DNA from: Bacteroidota bacterium
GTDB taxonomy: Bacteria; Bacteroidota; Bacteroidia; Chitinophagales; Chitinophagaceae
Assembly: GCA_023418315.1 (NCBI GenBank)
Contig: JAEZZY010000076.1
Span: forward strand, 1 to 33,479
DNA: 33,479 nt
Direction: 5' to 3'
Numbering within the stretch: the first letter of the stretch is position 1; every line of letters starts with the position of its first letter. Positions 14,235-22,242 of the stretch are shown piece by piece. The position numbers and the translations under genes were made by a program. Under the pieces are notes generated by a model. It was not told the DNA's origin. It worked only from the letters and a program-made list of their open reading frames with translations, and did no database searches.

Positions 14235-17200
14235 ATGAAACGTATTTTTCTCCTCACTGTAGCCTTGCTGCTGCATGCGCTTATGTATGCTCAAGGCACG
14301 ATCAGCTTTACGCTGAATCAACAACCTTGTAACAATGACGGGATTGTTACAACCACCGTTACGGGGCTCACGAACCCAATCACCGTTACATACTACACCT
14401 CCACTATGGGTACGCCGGTGGTACACACCATCACCAGCGGCAACACGGATGTGCTGAATAACTATAGCGGAGCGCAATTGTCTGTGATGGCTGTAGATAA
14501 TAATCAGGTTGTTGCTTATGGAAGTTTTTCCGCTCTTCCGTTTACGGTATCGGTCAATCAATGGAACACTACTACTTGTCCGAATCCTGCTTCTGTGCCT
14601 GTTACCGTATCCGGAGGTGCTGCGCCCTATACTTACAACTGGATGGATCAAAACAATGTTACCGTTAGCACGAGCAATCCTGCCAGCCTTTCCGGAGGAC
14701 ATTATAGCCTGACCGTAACCGACAATAACGGGTGTACGGTAAGTATAGATTCCGGCATTATGATTTATGCACAAGCTTCTTTTAGCGTAGCGGTTGCTAC
14801 TACTCAGGCAAATTGTACGAATGGTACGGCTATGGCCACGGTGTCAGGGTCGGGGGTAACTCCTTATTCTTATTTGTGGAATAACAATGCTACTACCTCT
14901 TCCATCAGCAATCTGGGAATGGGCGGCTATACCGTTGCCGTTACCGATGCACAAGGATGCAGCGCTACCGGCTATGGATATGTGAGTCAGTCGGTAACAA
15001 TCAATCCGAATATCGTTACGACACCGGCTACTTGTGTACAGACAAACGGAGCTGTATCTTCCTTTCCAAGCGGAGGTACACCGCCCTATACTTATTTGTG
15101 GAATAATTTATCTACAGCACAAACACAAACCAATATAACCGCAGGATATTACTCCGTGAAAGTAACGGATGCCAACGGCTGCACCGGCAGCGGCGGAAAC
15201 AATGTAACGTCCACAACTCCGGTAAATGTTACCTATACAGCCACAGCAAGTTCTTGTACTGCGCCTACAGGTTCGGCTACCTTGTCTGTATCCGGCGGTG
15301 CAAGTCCTTATACCATCAACTGGAATACATTTCCTGCGCAAACCGGCGTTACTGCCAGCAACCTTCCTCCGGGAAATTATGCGTTCACCGTTACCGATGC
15401 GAATAACTGCGTACAAACCGGAGTGGCAACTATTCCACCGGTGAATATCATCACGGCAAGTTTCACCCATCTGTCGCCTACCTGCACCCAGGCAAACGGT
15501 AGCATTTCCGTAAGTGCAGCCGGCGGCACTACCCCTTATACCTATTCCTGGAGCAATGCAGCTACCACATCTTCCATTACCGGTGTGGCTGCAGGCAGTT
15601 ATTCCGTAACCATTACCGATAATGCAGGCTGCGCCATTACCAAGAGTCATTATTTAGCAGCCTATTCTCCGCTTTCCTTAGGTATAGCTACCACACCCGC
15701 TTCGTGCCTGTACGCGAGCGATGGGATGATTACCGCCACTCCTATAGGAGGCACAGCGCCCTATACATGGGCTACTTCCGGCGGTACCAATACCATGACG
15801 GGCTTAGCCACCGGAAATTATTCTGTAGGGCTAACCGATGCGAACGGATGCACAGCGCACCAAAACGTGCATGTTCCTTATAACACCTTCAACGATGCTT
15901 GTTATTGTACCATTACAGGTACAGTATATCATGATGCAAATAACAACTGCGTACAAGATGCCGGAGAAAACGGAATTCCGAACATTCAAATGCACCTGAG
16001 TGGTTTCGGCTATGTTTATACGAATGCAAACGGTGTGTATAGTTTTAAAGCTCCCAACGGAAGTTATACGCTTTCAGAAACCGTACAGACGCTGTATCCC
16101 TTATCTTCTTGTCAGAATAATAATGTGTCCGTAACCGTTACCGCTGCAAGCAACTGTATCCAGACTTTTGATTTCGCACAATCCATCAACCCGCTGCACG
16201 ATGTGAAGGTTACCAGATGGAACAGCACCATGCCTATACCCGGCTACAATTACAGCACTATTGCGATTATAAAAAATGAAGGTACCGTGCCCGAAACGAA
16301 TATAGTGGGCGGAATGGATTATGAGGCGCAACTGCCCGCTCCGTCTATTTCTCCTTCCGGTATTTGGGTAAATGGTGCAGGCCCGCATCATGCTATCTCT
16401 TCCGCTGCCAATTTCAGTTTGAACCCCGGCATAGCCCAGGCATTCTACATGGATAACCTTATCCCTACCAACATGCCCTTGAATACGATGCTTACCATAA
16501 AAGATACGGTAGCTGCATCGGCGCCTGTCAGCAACTGGCTTTCCGATTATACTCCGTTCAATAACGTAAACTACTTTACTCAAAGCGTGGTAGGCAGCTA
16601 CGATCCCAATTTCAAAGAGGTGATCCCTATGGGTGAAGGACCTACCGGAAAGATATATGCCGAAGACACGGTTTTGGAATATATGGTGCATTTCCAAAAT
16701 CTCGGTACCTATGAGGCATTTAATATTGTAGTGCTGGATACGCTTGATGCCGACCTTGACTGGACTACGTTAAAACCCGGCTATAGCTCACACCCAGCTA
16801 CCATATCCATGGATGAAAACGGCGTACTCAAATATTCTTTCGAGAACATTCACCTCCCTGCAAAAATGTATGACGAAGCAGGCAGCAATGGTATGTTCAC
16901 ATATTCTATAAAGCTGAAAAAGAACCTGCCTATAGGTACGCAGTTTACCAACACCGCAGCTATATACTTCGATTTTAACGAACCGGTAATTACCAATACC
17001 ACCATCAATACACTATCAGCACCTACACACACCGGTGGCATTCCTACCCAAAAACACAACGCCTTTAGTCTGTATCCAAACCCTGCTCATAATAATTGTT
17101 TTGTGAAACTCAGCGGGGCACAAACCGAAACAAGTGCAGTATTAAAGATTACGGACCTGACAGGTAAGACCATCAGCATGAAACAAATTCATCTGACCAA

Positions 17201-17312
17201 AGGAGAGCAGGTTATAGAACTGAATACGGCTTCGCTTATCTCCGGTATGTACTTCGTAGTGTTGCAAGCAGATGGCAAGCAAAGCACACGGAAGCTGGTG
17301 ATTGTGAAATAA
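14235..17312 (+). CDS. Secreted SprB-repeat protein with T9SS C-terminal sorting domain
   Basis: A 1025-residue protein with signal peptide MKRIFLLTVALLLHALMYAQG. At least six immunoglobulin-like SprB-type repeats follow, centred near residues 125, 212, 286, 359, 436 and 509, about 75 residues apart, with motifs PYTYLWNN and GxYxVxVTDxxGC. Residues about 555-615 form an SdrD-B/carboxypeptidase-regulatory-like beta domain (GTVYHDANNNCVQDAGENGI). Residues about 800-925 resemble the DUF7619-type region (VLEYMVHFQNLGTYEAFNI ... IYFDFNEPVITN). The end (about 942-1025) is a type A T9SS sorting domain, starting SLYPNPAHNN and finishing GMYFVVLQAD ... KLVIVK. Such proteins cross the outer membrane by the T9SS, often becoming surface adhesins. 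It stands alone and is followed by a strong terminator. The ligand is unknown. Confidence 0.93.
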   Translation: MKRIFLLTVALLLHALMYAQGTISFTLNQQPCNNDGIVTTTVTGLTNPITVTYYTSTMGTPVVHTITSGNTDVLNNYSGAQLSVMAVDNNQVVAYGSFSALPFTVSVNQWNTTTCPNPASVPVTVSGGAAPYTYNWMDQNNVTVSTSNPASLSGGHYSLTVTDNNGCTVSIDSGIMIYAQASFSVAVATTQANCTNGTAMATVSGSGVTPYSYLWNNNATTSSISNLGMGGYTVAVTDAQGCSATGYGYVSQSVTINPNIVTTPATCVQTNGAVSSFPSGGTPPYTYLWNNLSTAQTQTNITAGYYSVKVTDANGCTGSGGNNVTSTTPVNVTYTATASSCTAPTGSATLSVSGGASPYTINWNTFPAQTGVTASNLPPGNYAFTVTDANNCVQTGVATIPPVNIITASFTHLSPTCTQANGSISVSAAGGTTPYTYSWSNAATTSSITGVAAGSYSVTITDNAGCAITKSHYLAAYSPLSLGIATTPASCLYASDGMITATPIGGTAPYTWATSGGTNTMTGLATGNYSVGLTDANGCTAHQNVHVPYNTFNDACYCTITGTVYHDANNNCVQDAGENGIPNIQMHLSGFGYVYTNANGVYSFKAPNGSYTLSETVQTLYPLSSCQNNNVSVTVTAASNCIQTFDFAQSINPLHDVKVTRWNSTMPIPGYNYSTIAIIKNEGTVPETNIVGGMDYEAQLPAPSISPSGIWVNGAGPHHAISSAANFSLNPGIAQAFYMDNLIPTNMPLNTMLTIKDTVAASAPVSNWLSDYTPFNNVNYFTQSVVGSYDPNFKEVIPMGEGPTGKIYAEDTVLEYMVHFQNLGTYEAFNIVVLDTLDADLDWTTLKPGYSSHPATISMDENGVLKYSFENIHLPAKMYDEAGSNGMFTYSIKLKKNLPIGTQFTNTAAIYFDFNEPVITNTTINTLSAPTHTGGIPTQKHNAFSLYPNPAHNNCFVKLSGAQTETSAVLKITDLTGKTISMKQIHLTKGEQVIELNTASLISGMYFVVLQADGKQSTRKLVIVK

Positions 17313-17340
17313 TTTTCAAGAAAAAAAATTGCAACACCCC

Positions 17341-17378
17341 AAAAAGCAATCTCCCGAAAAGAGATTGCTTTTTTTTTC
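17341..17378 (+). terminator. Intrinsic terminator of the SprB-repeat gene
   Basis: AAAAAGCAATCTC (17341-17353), a 7-base loop, then GAGATTGCTTTTT and further T. The 13-bp stem with an A-tract and a T-tract looks like a strong terminator, probably bidirectional. Confidence 0.88.
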
Positions 17379-17395
17379 ATTACGGTTTATCCCAT

Positions 17396-17423
17396 AAAAA
17401 AGACTAAGCAATGGGTTGCTTAG
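17396..17423 (-). terminator. Intrinsic terminator of the small lipoprotein gene
   Basis: On the minus strand, CTAAGCAA-CCCA-TTGCTTAG (17423-17404) is a perfect 8-bp stem with a tetraloop, followed by TCTTTTTT. It lies 29 bases past the stop of the 44-residue lipoprotein and so supports that gene as a real transcription unit. Confidence 0.75.
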
Positions 17424-17451
17424 AAAATATTCAGTAATAAATCCTGAAAAA

Positions 17452-17586
17452 TTAACGAATTACAACTACTCCCAAATGATTGGGGCAGCCATATTTTTTA
17501 CTGGAAGCGGCGCAGGAAGCCATCATGAAGAGTACTAATGCTATAGCCACAGGCGCGAAACGACGAATGGTAGAAAATTTGTTCAT
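17452..17586 (-). CDS. Small lipoprotein (44 aa)
   Basis: ATG at 17586 on the minus strand encodes 44 residues: basic start MNKFSTIRR, hydrophobic stretch APVAIALVLFMM, lipobox ASC with Cys25, then AASSKKYGCPNHLGVVVIR. Mature, it would be a 20-residue lipid-anchored peptide with one further Cys (in YGCPNH). Tiny lipoproteins ending in a YGCP-type motif are familiar in Bacteroidota, with unknown role. An A-rich leader (AAAATAAACC) precedes the start and a canonical terminator follows the stop. It is divergent from mpl, which makes a shared promoter region of 65 bases. Confidence 0.75.
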   Translation of the reverse strand: MNKFSTIRRFAPVAIALVLFMMASCAASSKKYGCPNHLGVVVIR

Positions 17587-17622
17587 GGTTTATTTTAATG
17601 CTTAAAAACTAAAAAGCTCCGT

Positions 17623-17630
17623 TACTTTTG
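17623..17630 (+). promoter_or_regulatory. -7 promoter box for mpl
   Basis: TACTTTTG matches TAnnTTTG exactly. It ends 21 bases before the ATG at 17652 and overlaps the alternative upstream start at 17628, which therefore cannot be used by a transcript from this promoter. This decides the start of mpl. Confidence 0.6.
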
Positions 17631-17651
17631 TACGAAGATAAGGAATTTTTC

Positions 17652-19013
17652 ATGTACATTCATTTTATAGCCATAGGCGGCGCTATCATGCACCAGCTTG
17701 CCTTGGCGCTTCATAGGAAAGGGAATAAAATAACCGGCAGCGATGATGAAATAAATGATCCCGCCAAGACCAATCTCCGCCAAGCAGGTTTGCTGCCAGC
17801 ACAGCCGGGCTGGTACCCCGAAAAAATCACGAAAGATATAGATGCCATCGTCTTAGGGATGCACGCCAGAGCCGATAACCCCGAGTTGCTGCGCGCGCAG
17901 GAATGGGGTATTCCTGTTTATTCATTTCCGCAATATGTATATGAAGTAAGCAAAGAAAAACAACGTGTGGTGATAGCCGGAAGTCATGGGAAAACCACCA
18001 TTACCTCTATGGTGATGCACATTCTTCGCAAAGCCGGAAGAGAATTTGATTACCTCGTAGGCGCTAAGGTAAATGGTTTTGCCCAGAGCGTACAATTGAG
18101 CGATGCCCCGCTCATCGTGTTGGAAGGAGATGAATATCCCGCATCCGCCATCGAAAAGAAACCCAAGATTTTTTTCTATCATCCGCAGATAACCGTGCTG
18201 AGCGGTATTGCCTGGGATCATATCAACGTCTTTCCTACCTACGAAAATTATTGCAGTCAGTTTATCCATTATCTGGAAAATATGGAAGCCGGCGCTTTTT
18301 TATTTTATAATGCAGAAGACCCCGAAGTGGTGCGTATCGTACAAACATCAGCCCGGCATCTGAAAGCATTTCCCTATAAAACACCTGAATTTCATTACCA
18401 AAATGGCAATGCAGTCCTCGAAACGGAAAACGGCTCGCTACAACTTTCCGTATTCGGCAGGCATAATTTGCTGAACATGGAAGCAGCTGTTTCCGTATGC
18501 GAAGCGTTAGGCATAAATCGTGCGGACGGATATAAAACCATTAGTGATTTTGCAGGAGCTGCCAAGCGTTTGGAGAAATTAATGGACGAAGAAAAAATGG
18601 TTGTCTATAGGGATTTTGCCCATGCTCCTTCCAAGCTGAATGCCACGCTGGATGCGGTGCGGGAAGCCTATCCCGATCGTAAGCTGATTGCTTGTTTTGA
18701 ACTGCATACCTATAGCAGTCTTAATGAAAAATTCCTCTCGGAATATGAAGGGAGCATGAATGCGGCAGATGAAGCTATTGTCTATTATAGCCATCATGCG
18801 CTTTCGCTGAAAGGGTTGCCTGCTTTAGATAAGGAAAAAGTAAAAAATCAGTTTAACAGAAACGACCTGACCGTCATAGCCCAAAAAGAAGAACTGGAAA
18901 ACCATGTGAAGGCGCTGTTGCGCGAAGCCGGTGAACCGGTTTGCTTATTGCTTATGAGCTCAGGCAGTTTCGACGGAATTGACTGGAATAGTTTATGTTC
19001 GCACTCAAATTAA
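17652..19013 (+). CDS. mpl: UDP-N-acetylmuramate--L-alanyl-gamma-D-glutamyl-meso-2,6-diaminopimelate ligase-type Mur ligase
   Basis: A 453-residue Mur ligase. The N-terminal UDP-MurNAc-binding Rossmann region (MYIHFIAIGGAIMHQLAL ... ITGSDDE) is MurC/Mpl-like, the ATP loop is GSHGKTT at 110-116, and LEGDEYPAS, GIAWDHINVFPTYENY, FGRHNLLNMEAA and YRDFAHAPSKLNATLDAVRE complete the central and C-terminal domains. Mpl attaches recovered L-Ala-gamma-D-Glu-meso-DAP tripeptide to UDP-MurNAc in the cytoplasm, recycling cell wall. The DEYPAS motif and lack of clustering with the murein division genes favour Mpl over MurC. The start is set by the -7 box at 17623. The next gene begins 6 bases after the stop, so they are cotranscribed. 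Confidence 0.88.
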   Translation: MYIHFIAIGGAIMHQLALALHRKGNKITGSDDEINDPAKTNLRQAGLLPAQPGWYPEKITKDIDAIVLGMHARADNPELLRAQEWGIPVYSFPQYVYEVSKEKQRVVIAGSHGKTTITSMVMHILRKAGREFDYLVGAKVNGFAQSVQLSDAPLIVLEGDEYPASAIEKKPKIFFYHPQITVLSGIAWDHINVFPTYENYCSQFIHYLENMEAGAFLFYNAEDPEVVRIVQTSARHLKAFPYKTPEFHYQNGNAVLETENGSLQLSVFGRHNLLNMEAAVSVCEALGINRADGYKTISDFAGAAKRLEKLMDEEKMVVYRDFAHAPSKLNATLDAVREAYPDRKLIACFELHTYSSLNEKFLSEYEGSMNAADEAIVYYSHHALSLKGLPALDKEKVKNQFNRNDLTVIAQKEELENHVKALLREAGEPVCLLLMSSGSFDGIDWNSLCSHSN

Positions 19014-19019
19014 ACATCC

Positions 19020-19805
19020 ATGGCCCAGCTTCAGCTAAAGCGTCCTATCATCTTCTTCGACCTTGAAACCACCGGCGTAGATGCGGCTAAAGACCGTATT
19101 GTAGAGCTTGCTTTTATCAAACTGCACCCCGGCGGCAGCAGGGATAGTTTTATCAAACGAATCCATCCCGGTATGCCCATCCCTAAAGAATCATCGGATA
19201 TTCACGGCATCACGGATGAGGATGTGAAAGATGCGCCTATGTTCAAGCATATAGCTCATCAGCTTTATGACTGGATGCAAAACTGCGATTTGGGCGGCTA
19301 TAACTCCAGCAAATTCGATATTCCGGTATTGGCGGAAGAGTTTTTGCGCGCAGGCATTCAAGTGGATTTTACCGAGCGAAAAATGATAGATGTGCAGCAG
19401 ATATTTTTTAAGATGGAAAGCCGGTCGCTAAGTGCAGCCTATAAATTTTATTGCCAGAAAAGCCTGGAAAATGCCCATAGTGCAGAGGCTGATGTCATGG
19501 CCACGATAGATGTGCTGGAAGCGCAGTTGGATCGCTATGAAGAGCTCACAAACGATGTGTTGTCGTTGCATAAGTTTACCGGTGGCGAGCAAGTGGTGGA
19601 TTATCCGCGCCGCATCATCATGAAAGAAGGACAGCCCGTGTTTAATTTCGGCAAGTATAAAGGCATGAAGGTAGAAGAGGTTTTTGCTAAGGAACCACAG
19701 TATTACGACTGGATGATGCAGGCAGATTTTGCCCTGCATACCAAGCAAAAAATATCAGAAATACTCAACCGGATGAAGCTCAAAAATTTAGGAATAAAGT
19801 CCTAA
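19020..19805 (+). CDS. DnaQ-like DEDDh 3'-5' exonuclease with C-terminal DUF3820-like region
   Basis: A 261-residue protein. The exonuclease domain (about 8-175) has all DEDDh residues: D14 and E16 in FFDLETTG, D100 in NSSKFDIPVL, and H153 and D158 in HSAEAD. A short C-terminal module (FNFGKYKGMKVEEVF ... YDWMM, about 205-235) resembles the DUF3820-type extension of such exonucleases. It is likely a 3'-5' exonuclease on DNA or RNA rather than the replicative epsilon subunit, since no polymerase-binding tail can be recognised. It starts 6 bases after mpl, so the two are cotranscribed; no functional link is obvious. Confidence 0.88.
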   Translation: MAQLQLKRPIIFFDLETTGVDAAKDRIVELAFIKLHPGGSRDSFIKRIHPGMPIPKESSDIHGITDEDVKDAPMFKHIAHQLYDWMQNCDLGGYNSSKFDIPVLAEEFLRAGIQVDFTERKMIDVQQIFFKMESRSLSAAYKFYCQKSLENAHSAEADVMATIDVLEAQLDRYEELTNDVLSLHKFTGGEQVVDYPRRIIMKEGQPVFNFGKYKGMKVEEVFAKEPQYYDWMMQADFALHTKQKISEILNRMKLKNLGIKS

Positions 19806-19814
19806 CCATTTATT

Positions 19815-19822
19815 TAACTTCG
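19815..19822 (+). promoter_or_regulatory. -7 promoter box for the Dpm1-like gene
   Basis: TAACTTCG fits TAnnTTTG with one change. It lies 50 bases before the TTG start at 19872, in the 66-base gap after the exonuclease gene. Confidence 0.4.
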
Positions 19823-19871
19823 CGGTCTTTGATTATTTAGTATTTTTCCAAAAATCAATAAGCACCCTCAT

Positions 19872-20591
19872 TTGGACAAGCTTGTCATCATACCAACTTA
19901 CAACGAGAAAGAGAATATTGAAAAGATTATCCGCAAGGTGTTTTCCCTTGCAGGAGGTTTTCACATACTTATCATAGATGACGGCTCTCCTGACGGCACG
20001 GCTACCATCGTAAAAAGATTACAAGACGAATTTTCCGATGCATTGTATCTTATAGAGCGCAGCGGTAAGCAAGGGTTAGGTACAGCCTATATCGCCGGGT
20101 TCAGATGGGCATTGGATCGCAGTTATCAGTATGTTTTTGAAATGGATGCCGATTTTTCTCATAATCCGGATGATTTACCCCGGCTTTATGATGCCTGTGC
20201 CAAGGGAAGTGCGGATGTAGCAGTCGGTTCCCGCTATGTAAGAGGAGGCAAGGTGGTAAACTGGCCGGCAGATCGTGTGTTTATTTCCAAAGGAGCTTCT
20301 TTTTATACAAGGCTCATCACATTTATGCCGGTGAAAGATACAACGGCGGGTTTCGTATGCTACCGGCGCAAGGTGCTGGAAACATTGCCTTTGGATAAAG
20401 TTCGTTTTATTGGCTATGCGTTTCAGATAGAAATGAAATACCGCGCATGGAAGGCAGGTTTCAAGATTAAAGAAGTACCTATTATTTTTGAAGACAGAAA
20501 AGAAGGTGCTTCTAAAATGAGCAAAGGAATAGTGCAGGAAGCCATCTTCGGCGTATGGAAAATGCGTCATTTCGATAGAGAACGGGATTGA
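19872..20591 (+). CDS. Polyprenol monophosphomannose synthase-like GT2 (Dpm1 type)
   Basis: A 239-residue soluble GT2. It begins LVIIPTYNEKENIEKII, with donor motif IDDGSPDGTATIV, GLGTAYIAGFRWAL, metal-binding MDADFSHNPDDLPRLY, VGSRYVRGGKVVNWP, DTTAGFVCYRR, and C-terminal FQIEMKYRAWKAGFKIKEVPIIFEDR ... SKMS. This is the Dpm1 layout without C-terminal membrane helices. The enzyme transfers a hexose, usually mannose, from its nucleotide to polyprenyl phosphate on the cytoplasmic face of the membrane, supplying lipid-linked sugar. The start is TTG: no in-frame ATG precedes it, and it puts Met directly before DKLVIIPTYNE as expected. It is convergent with the CBS gene, 12 bases apart. Confidence 0.9.
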   Translation: MDKLVIIPTYNEKENIEKIIRKVFSLAGGFHILIIDDGSPDGTATIVKRLQDEFSDALYLIERSGKQGLGTAYIAGFRWALDRSYQYVFEMDADFSHNPDDLPRLYDACAKGSADVAVGSRYVRGGKVVNWPADRVFISKGASFYTRLITFMPVKDTTAGFVCYRRKVLETLPLDKVRFIGYAFQIEMKYRAWKAGFKIKEVPIIFEDRKEGASKMSKGIVQEAIFGVWKMRHFDRERD

Positions 20592-20603
20592 TGGGCCGCC
20601 ACG

Positions 20604-21263
20604 CTACATATTCAGGTAGTTCATCAGCAGTTCATAGCGGTCTTTCGTGTCATCCACATTTTGCAGGGTTCCATATACTTCCTTCACGGTAATACTATGC
20701 CGTTCAAAAGAGGATGCTAAAGGCGATAAGTTGCTGCGGTTGGTCTTCAGCGTGATTTCTATTTTCCCATCGGCGGCATTATGCAATTGCAAACTAATGA
20801 TACTTACTTCTTCATTTTCACAGACACGCGCTATCTGGGAAAGGCTGTAATCGCGAGGCAGCATTTCAATGACGATGATGCCGCCAGGGTTGTCCACTCC
20901 GCTGTTTTCGGTGATGTAGCGCAGCAGTTCATCTTGCGTGATGGCGCCGATATAGGTGTTGTGTTCATCTATGACCGGCAAGATGGAAAGATGTTGCCTA
21001 TGAGCTATACGCATCGCTTCAAACGGATGCCCTTGTGCAAATACAGCCGGTTTATAGTCTAAAAAATCCGCAGCGCTGAGCACTGCTTCCGGCTGCTCCC
21101 AGTCAAAAAGATCGTTTTCCCTAATCAATGCCACGTATTTTCCCTTATCTACCAGCGGAAGTTGTGTCAGGTTGGTTTCATCCATTAGCGACAAGGCTTT
21201 ATTGCCCGTATCGCTAAGCGCAAGCTGCGGCACGGATGGCGAGATCAGTTTTTCTATCGTCAT
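20604..21263 (-). CDS. CBS-domain pair protein with ACT-like C-terminus
   Basis: A 219-residue protein. Two CBS motifs (about 1-60 and 65-125) make a Bateman module: KALSLMDETNLTQLPLVDKGKYVALIREND, then PFEAMRIAHRQHLSILPVIDEHNTYIGAITQDELL. The remaining part (about 135-215), GGIIVIEMLPRDYSLSQIARVCENEEVSI and so on, resembles an ACT-like fold. CBS pairs bind adenosyl ligands such as AMP, ATP or SAM and act as sensors; ligand and target are unknown. An exact -7 box (TAACTTTG, 21345-21338) and a leader hairpin precede the gene. In other Bacteroidota this type often neighbours nadK, which is not seen here. Confidence 0.82.
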   Translation of the reverse strand: MTIEKLISPSVPQLALSDTGNKALSLMDETNLTQLPLVDKGKYVALIRENDLFDWEQPEAVLSAADFLDYKPAVFAQGHPFEAMRIAHRQHLSILPVIDEHNTYIGAITQDELLRYITENSGVDNPGGIIVIEMLPRDYSLSQIARVCENEEVSIISLQLHNAADGKIEITLKTNRSNLSPLASSFERHSITVKEVYGTLQNVDDTKDRYELLMNYLNM

Positions 21264-21280
21264 AATGCAGTCTGTTCATA

Positions 21281-21296
21281 GCTTCGCATACGAAGC
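21281..21296 (-). promoter_or_regulatory. Hairpin in the CBS-gene leader
   Basis: GCTTCG-TATG-CGAAGC forms a perfect 6-bp stem with a tetraloop on the minus strand, 17 bases upstream of the CBS start codon and within its predicted leader. The role is unknown. Confidence 0.4.
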
Positions 21297-21337
21297 GGAT
21301 AAAAATAGCTCCCTATAAAAGAGAAAATTGTAAACAA

Positions 21338-21345
21338 CAAAGTTA
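21338..21345 (-). promoter_or_regulatory. -7 promoter box for the CBS gene
   Basis: TAACTTTG on the minus strand matches TAnnTTTG exactly, predicting a leader of about 65-70 bases. The box lies just beyond the stop of the upstream hydrolase gene (21355). Confidence 0.5.
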
Positions 21346-21354
21346 CGGAATCTG

Positions 21355-22116
21355 TTACCCTTTGTGTTCTTCCAAAAATTTAGCGAGAATGACGTTGAAC
21401 TCCGAAGGTACTTCCATCATCGGCGCATGACCGCATTTGTCTATCCAGTGCAGTTCCGAAGTGGGGAGCAGTTGGTGAAATTCTTCAGCCACCATAGGAG
21501 GGGTAATGGTATCGTTTTTCCCCCAGATAAGGCAAACCGGAACGTGTATGCCATTCAGTTCATCGCCAAGATTGTGCTTGATGGCAGAACGTGCTAAGGA
21601 AATGATTTTAATGGCTTTCAAGCGATTATTTACAATGCTGAAGACTTCATCAACCAATTCTTTAGAGGCAATTTTGGGATCGTAAAACGTAAGCTCTGTT
21701 TTTTTGCGGATGTATTCATAATCGCCGCGTTTCGGATAGGTTTCTCCCATTCCGTTTTCAAACAGCCCGGAGCTGCCGGTAAGCGTAATCGTTTTTACAA
21801 GATGTTGATTTTTTAAAGTATAAACCAGCCCCACATGCCCGCCCAGGGAATTACCGAGTAGGTGGACGTTTTTCAGCCCTTTGGCTTCAATGAATTTTTG
21901 AACATGCTTAGCAAGCCCGCTCACGGAAGTATCCAATATATTCAGCTCAAATAAAGGCAGCATAGGGATGATGACCCTATGCGAGGTTTTAAAATGATCT
22001 ACCAAATCTTTAAAATTACTCAAGGCGCCGAAAAGCCCGTGCAACAGCACTAAAGGTTCGCCTTGCCCTTCTTCTACAAATTTGAATTTGCCGCTCTGTT
22101 TAATCTCGTATTCCAT
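21355..22116 (-). CDS. Alpha/beta hydrolase
   Basis: A 253-residue alpha/beta hydrolase with the whole catalytic frame: LVLLHGLFGALSNFKDL (oxyanion hole), nucleophile GNSLGGHVGLVY, acid region CLIWGKNDTITPP, and catalytic His in IDKCGHAPMMEVP. It resembles MhpC- or 2-hydroxymuconate-semialdehyde-hydrolase-like and lipase-like enzymes; substrate unknown. The frame opens at a TTG at 22125, but ATG at 22116 (MEYEIKQSGKFKFVEEG) is the better start. It has no signal peptide, so it is cytoplasmic. It is 91 bases upstream of the CBS gene, which has its own promoter, and 126 bases downstream of the efflux operon. Confidence 0.87.
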   Translation of the reverse strand: MEYEIKQSGKFKFVEEGQGEPLVLLHGLFGALSNFKDLVDHFKTSHRVIIPMLPLFELNILDTSVSGLAKHVQKFIEAKGLKNVHLLGNSLGGHVGLVYTLKNQHLVKTITLTGSSGLFENGMGETYPKRGDYEYIRKKTELTFYDPKIASKELVDEVFSIVNNRLKAIKIISLARSAIKHNLGDELNGIHVPVCLIWGKNDTITPPMVAEEFHQLLPTSELHWIDKCGHAPMMEVPSEFNVILAKFLEEHKG

Positions 22117-22242
22117 GAGGCTCAATTGTATGAGGCTAAAATTACTATTGTTTGTTGTAAAATAGCAAAGTTTTTAGCGGAGAATCTCCCTTGGCTCAAA
22201 AGGTTTTTCCCGAAAATAAAAATCCGCATAAGCCGGTATTTA

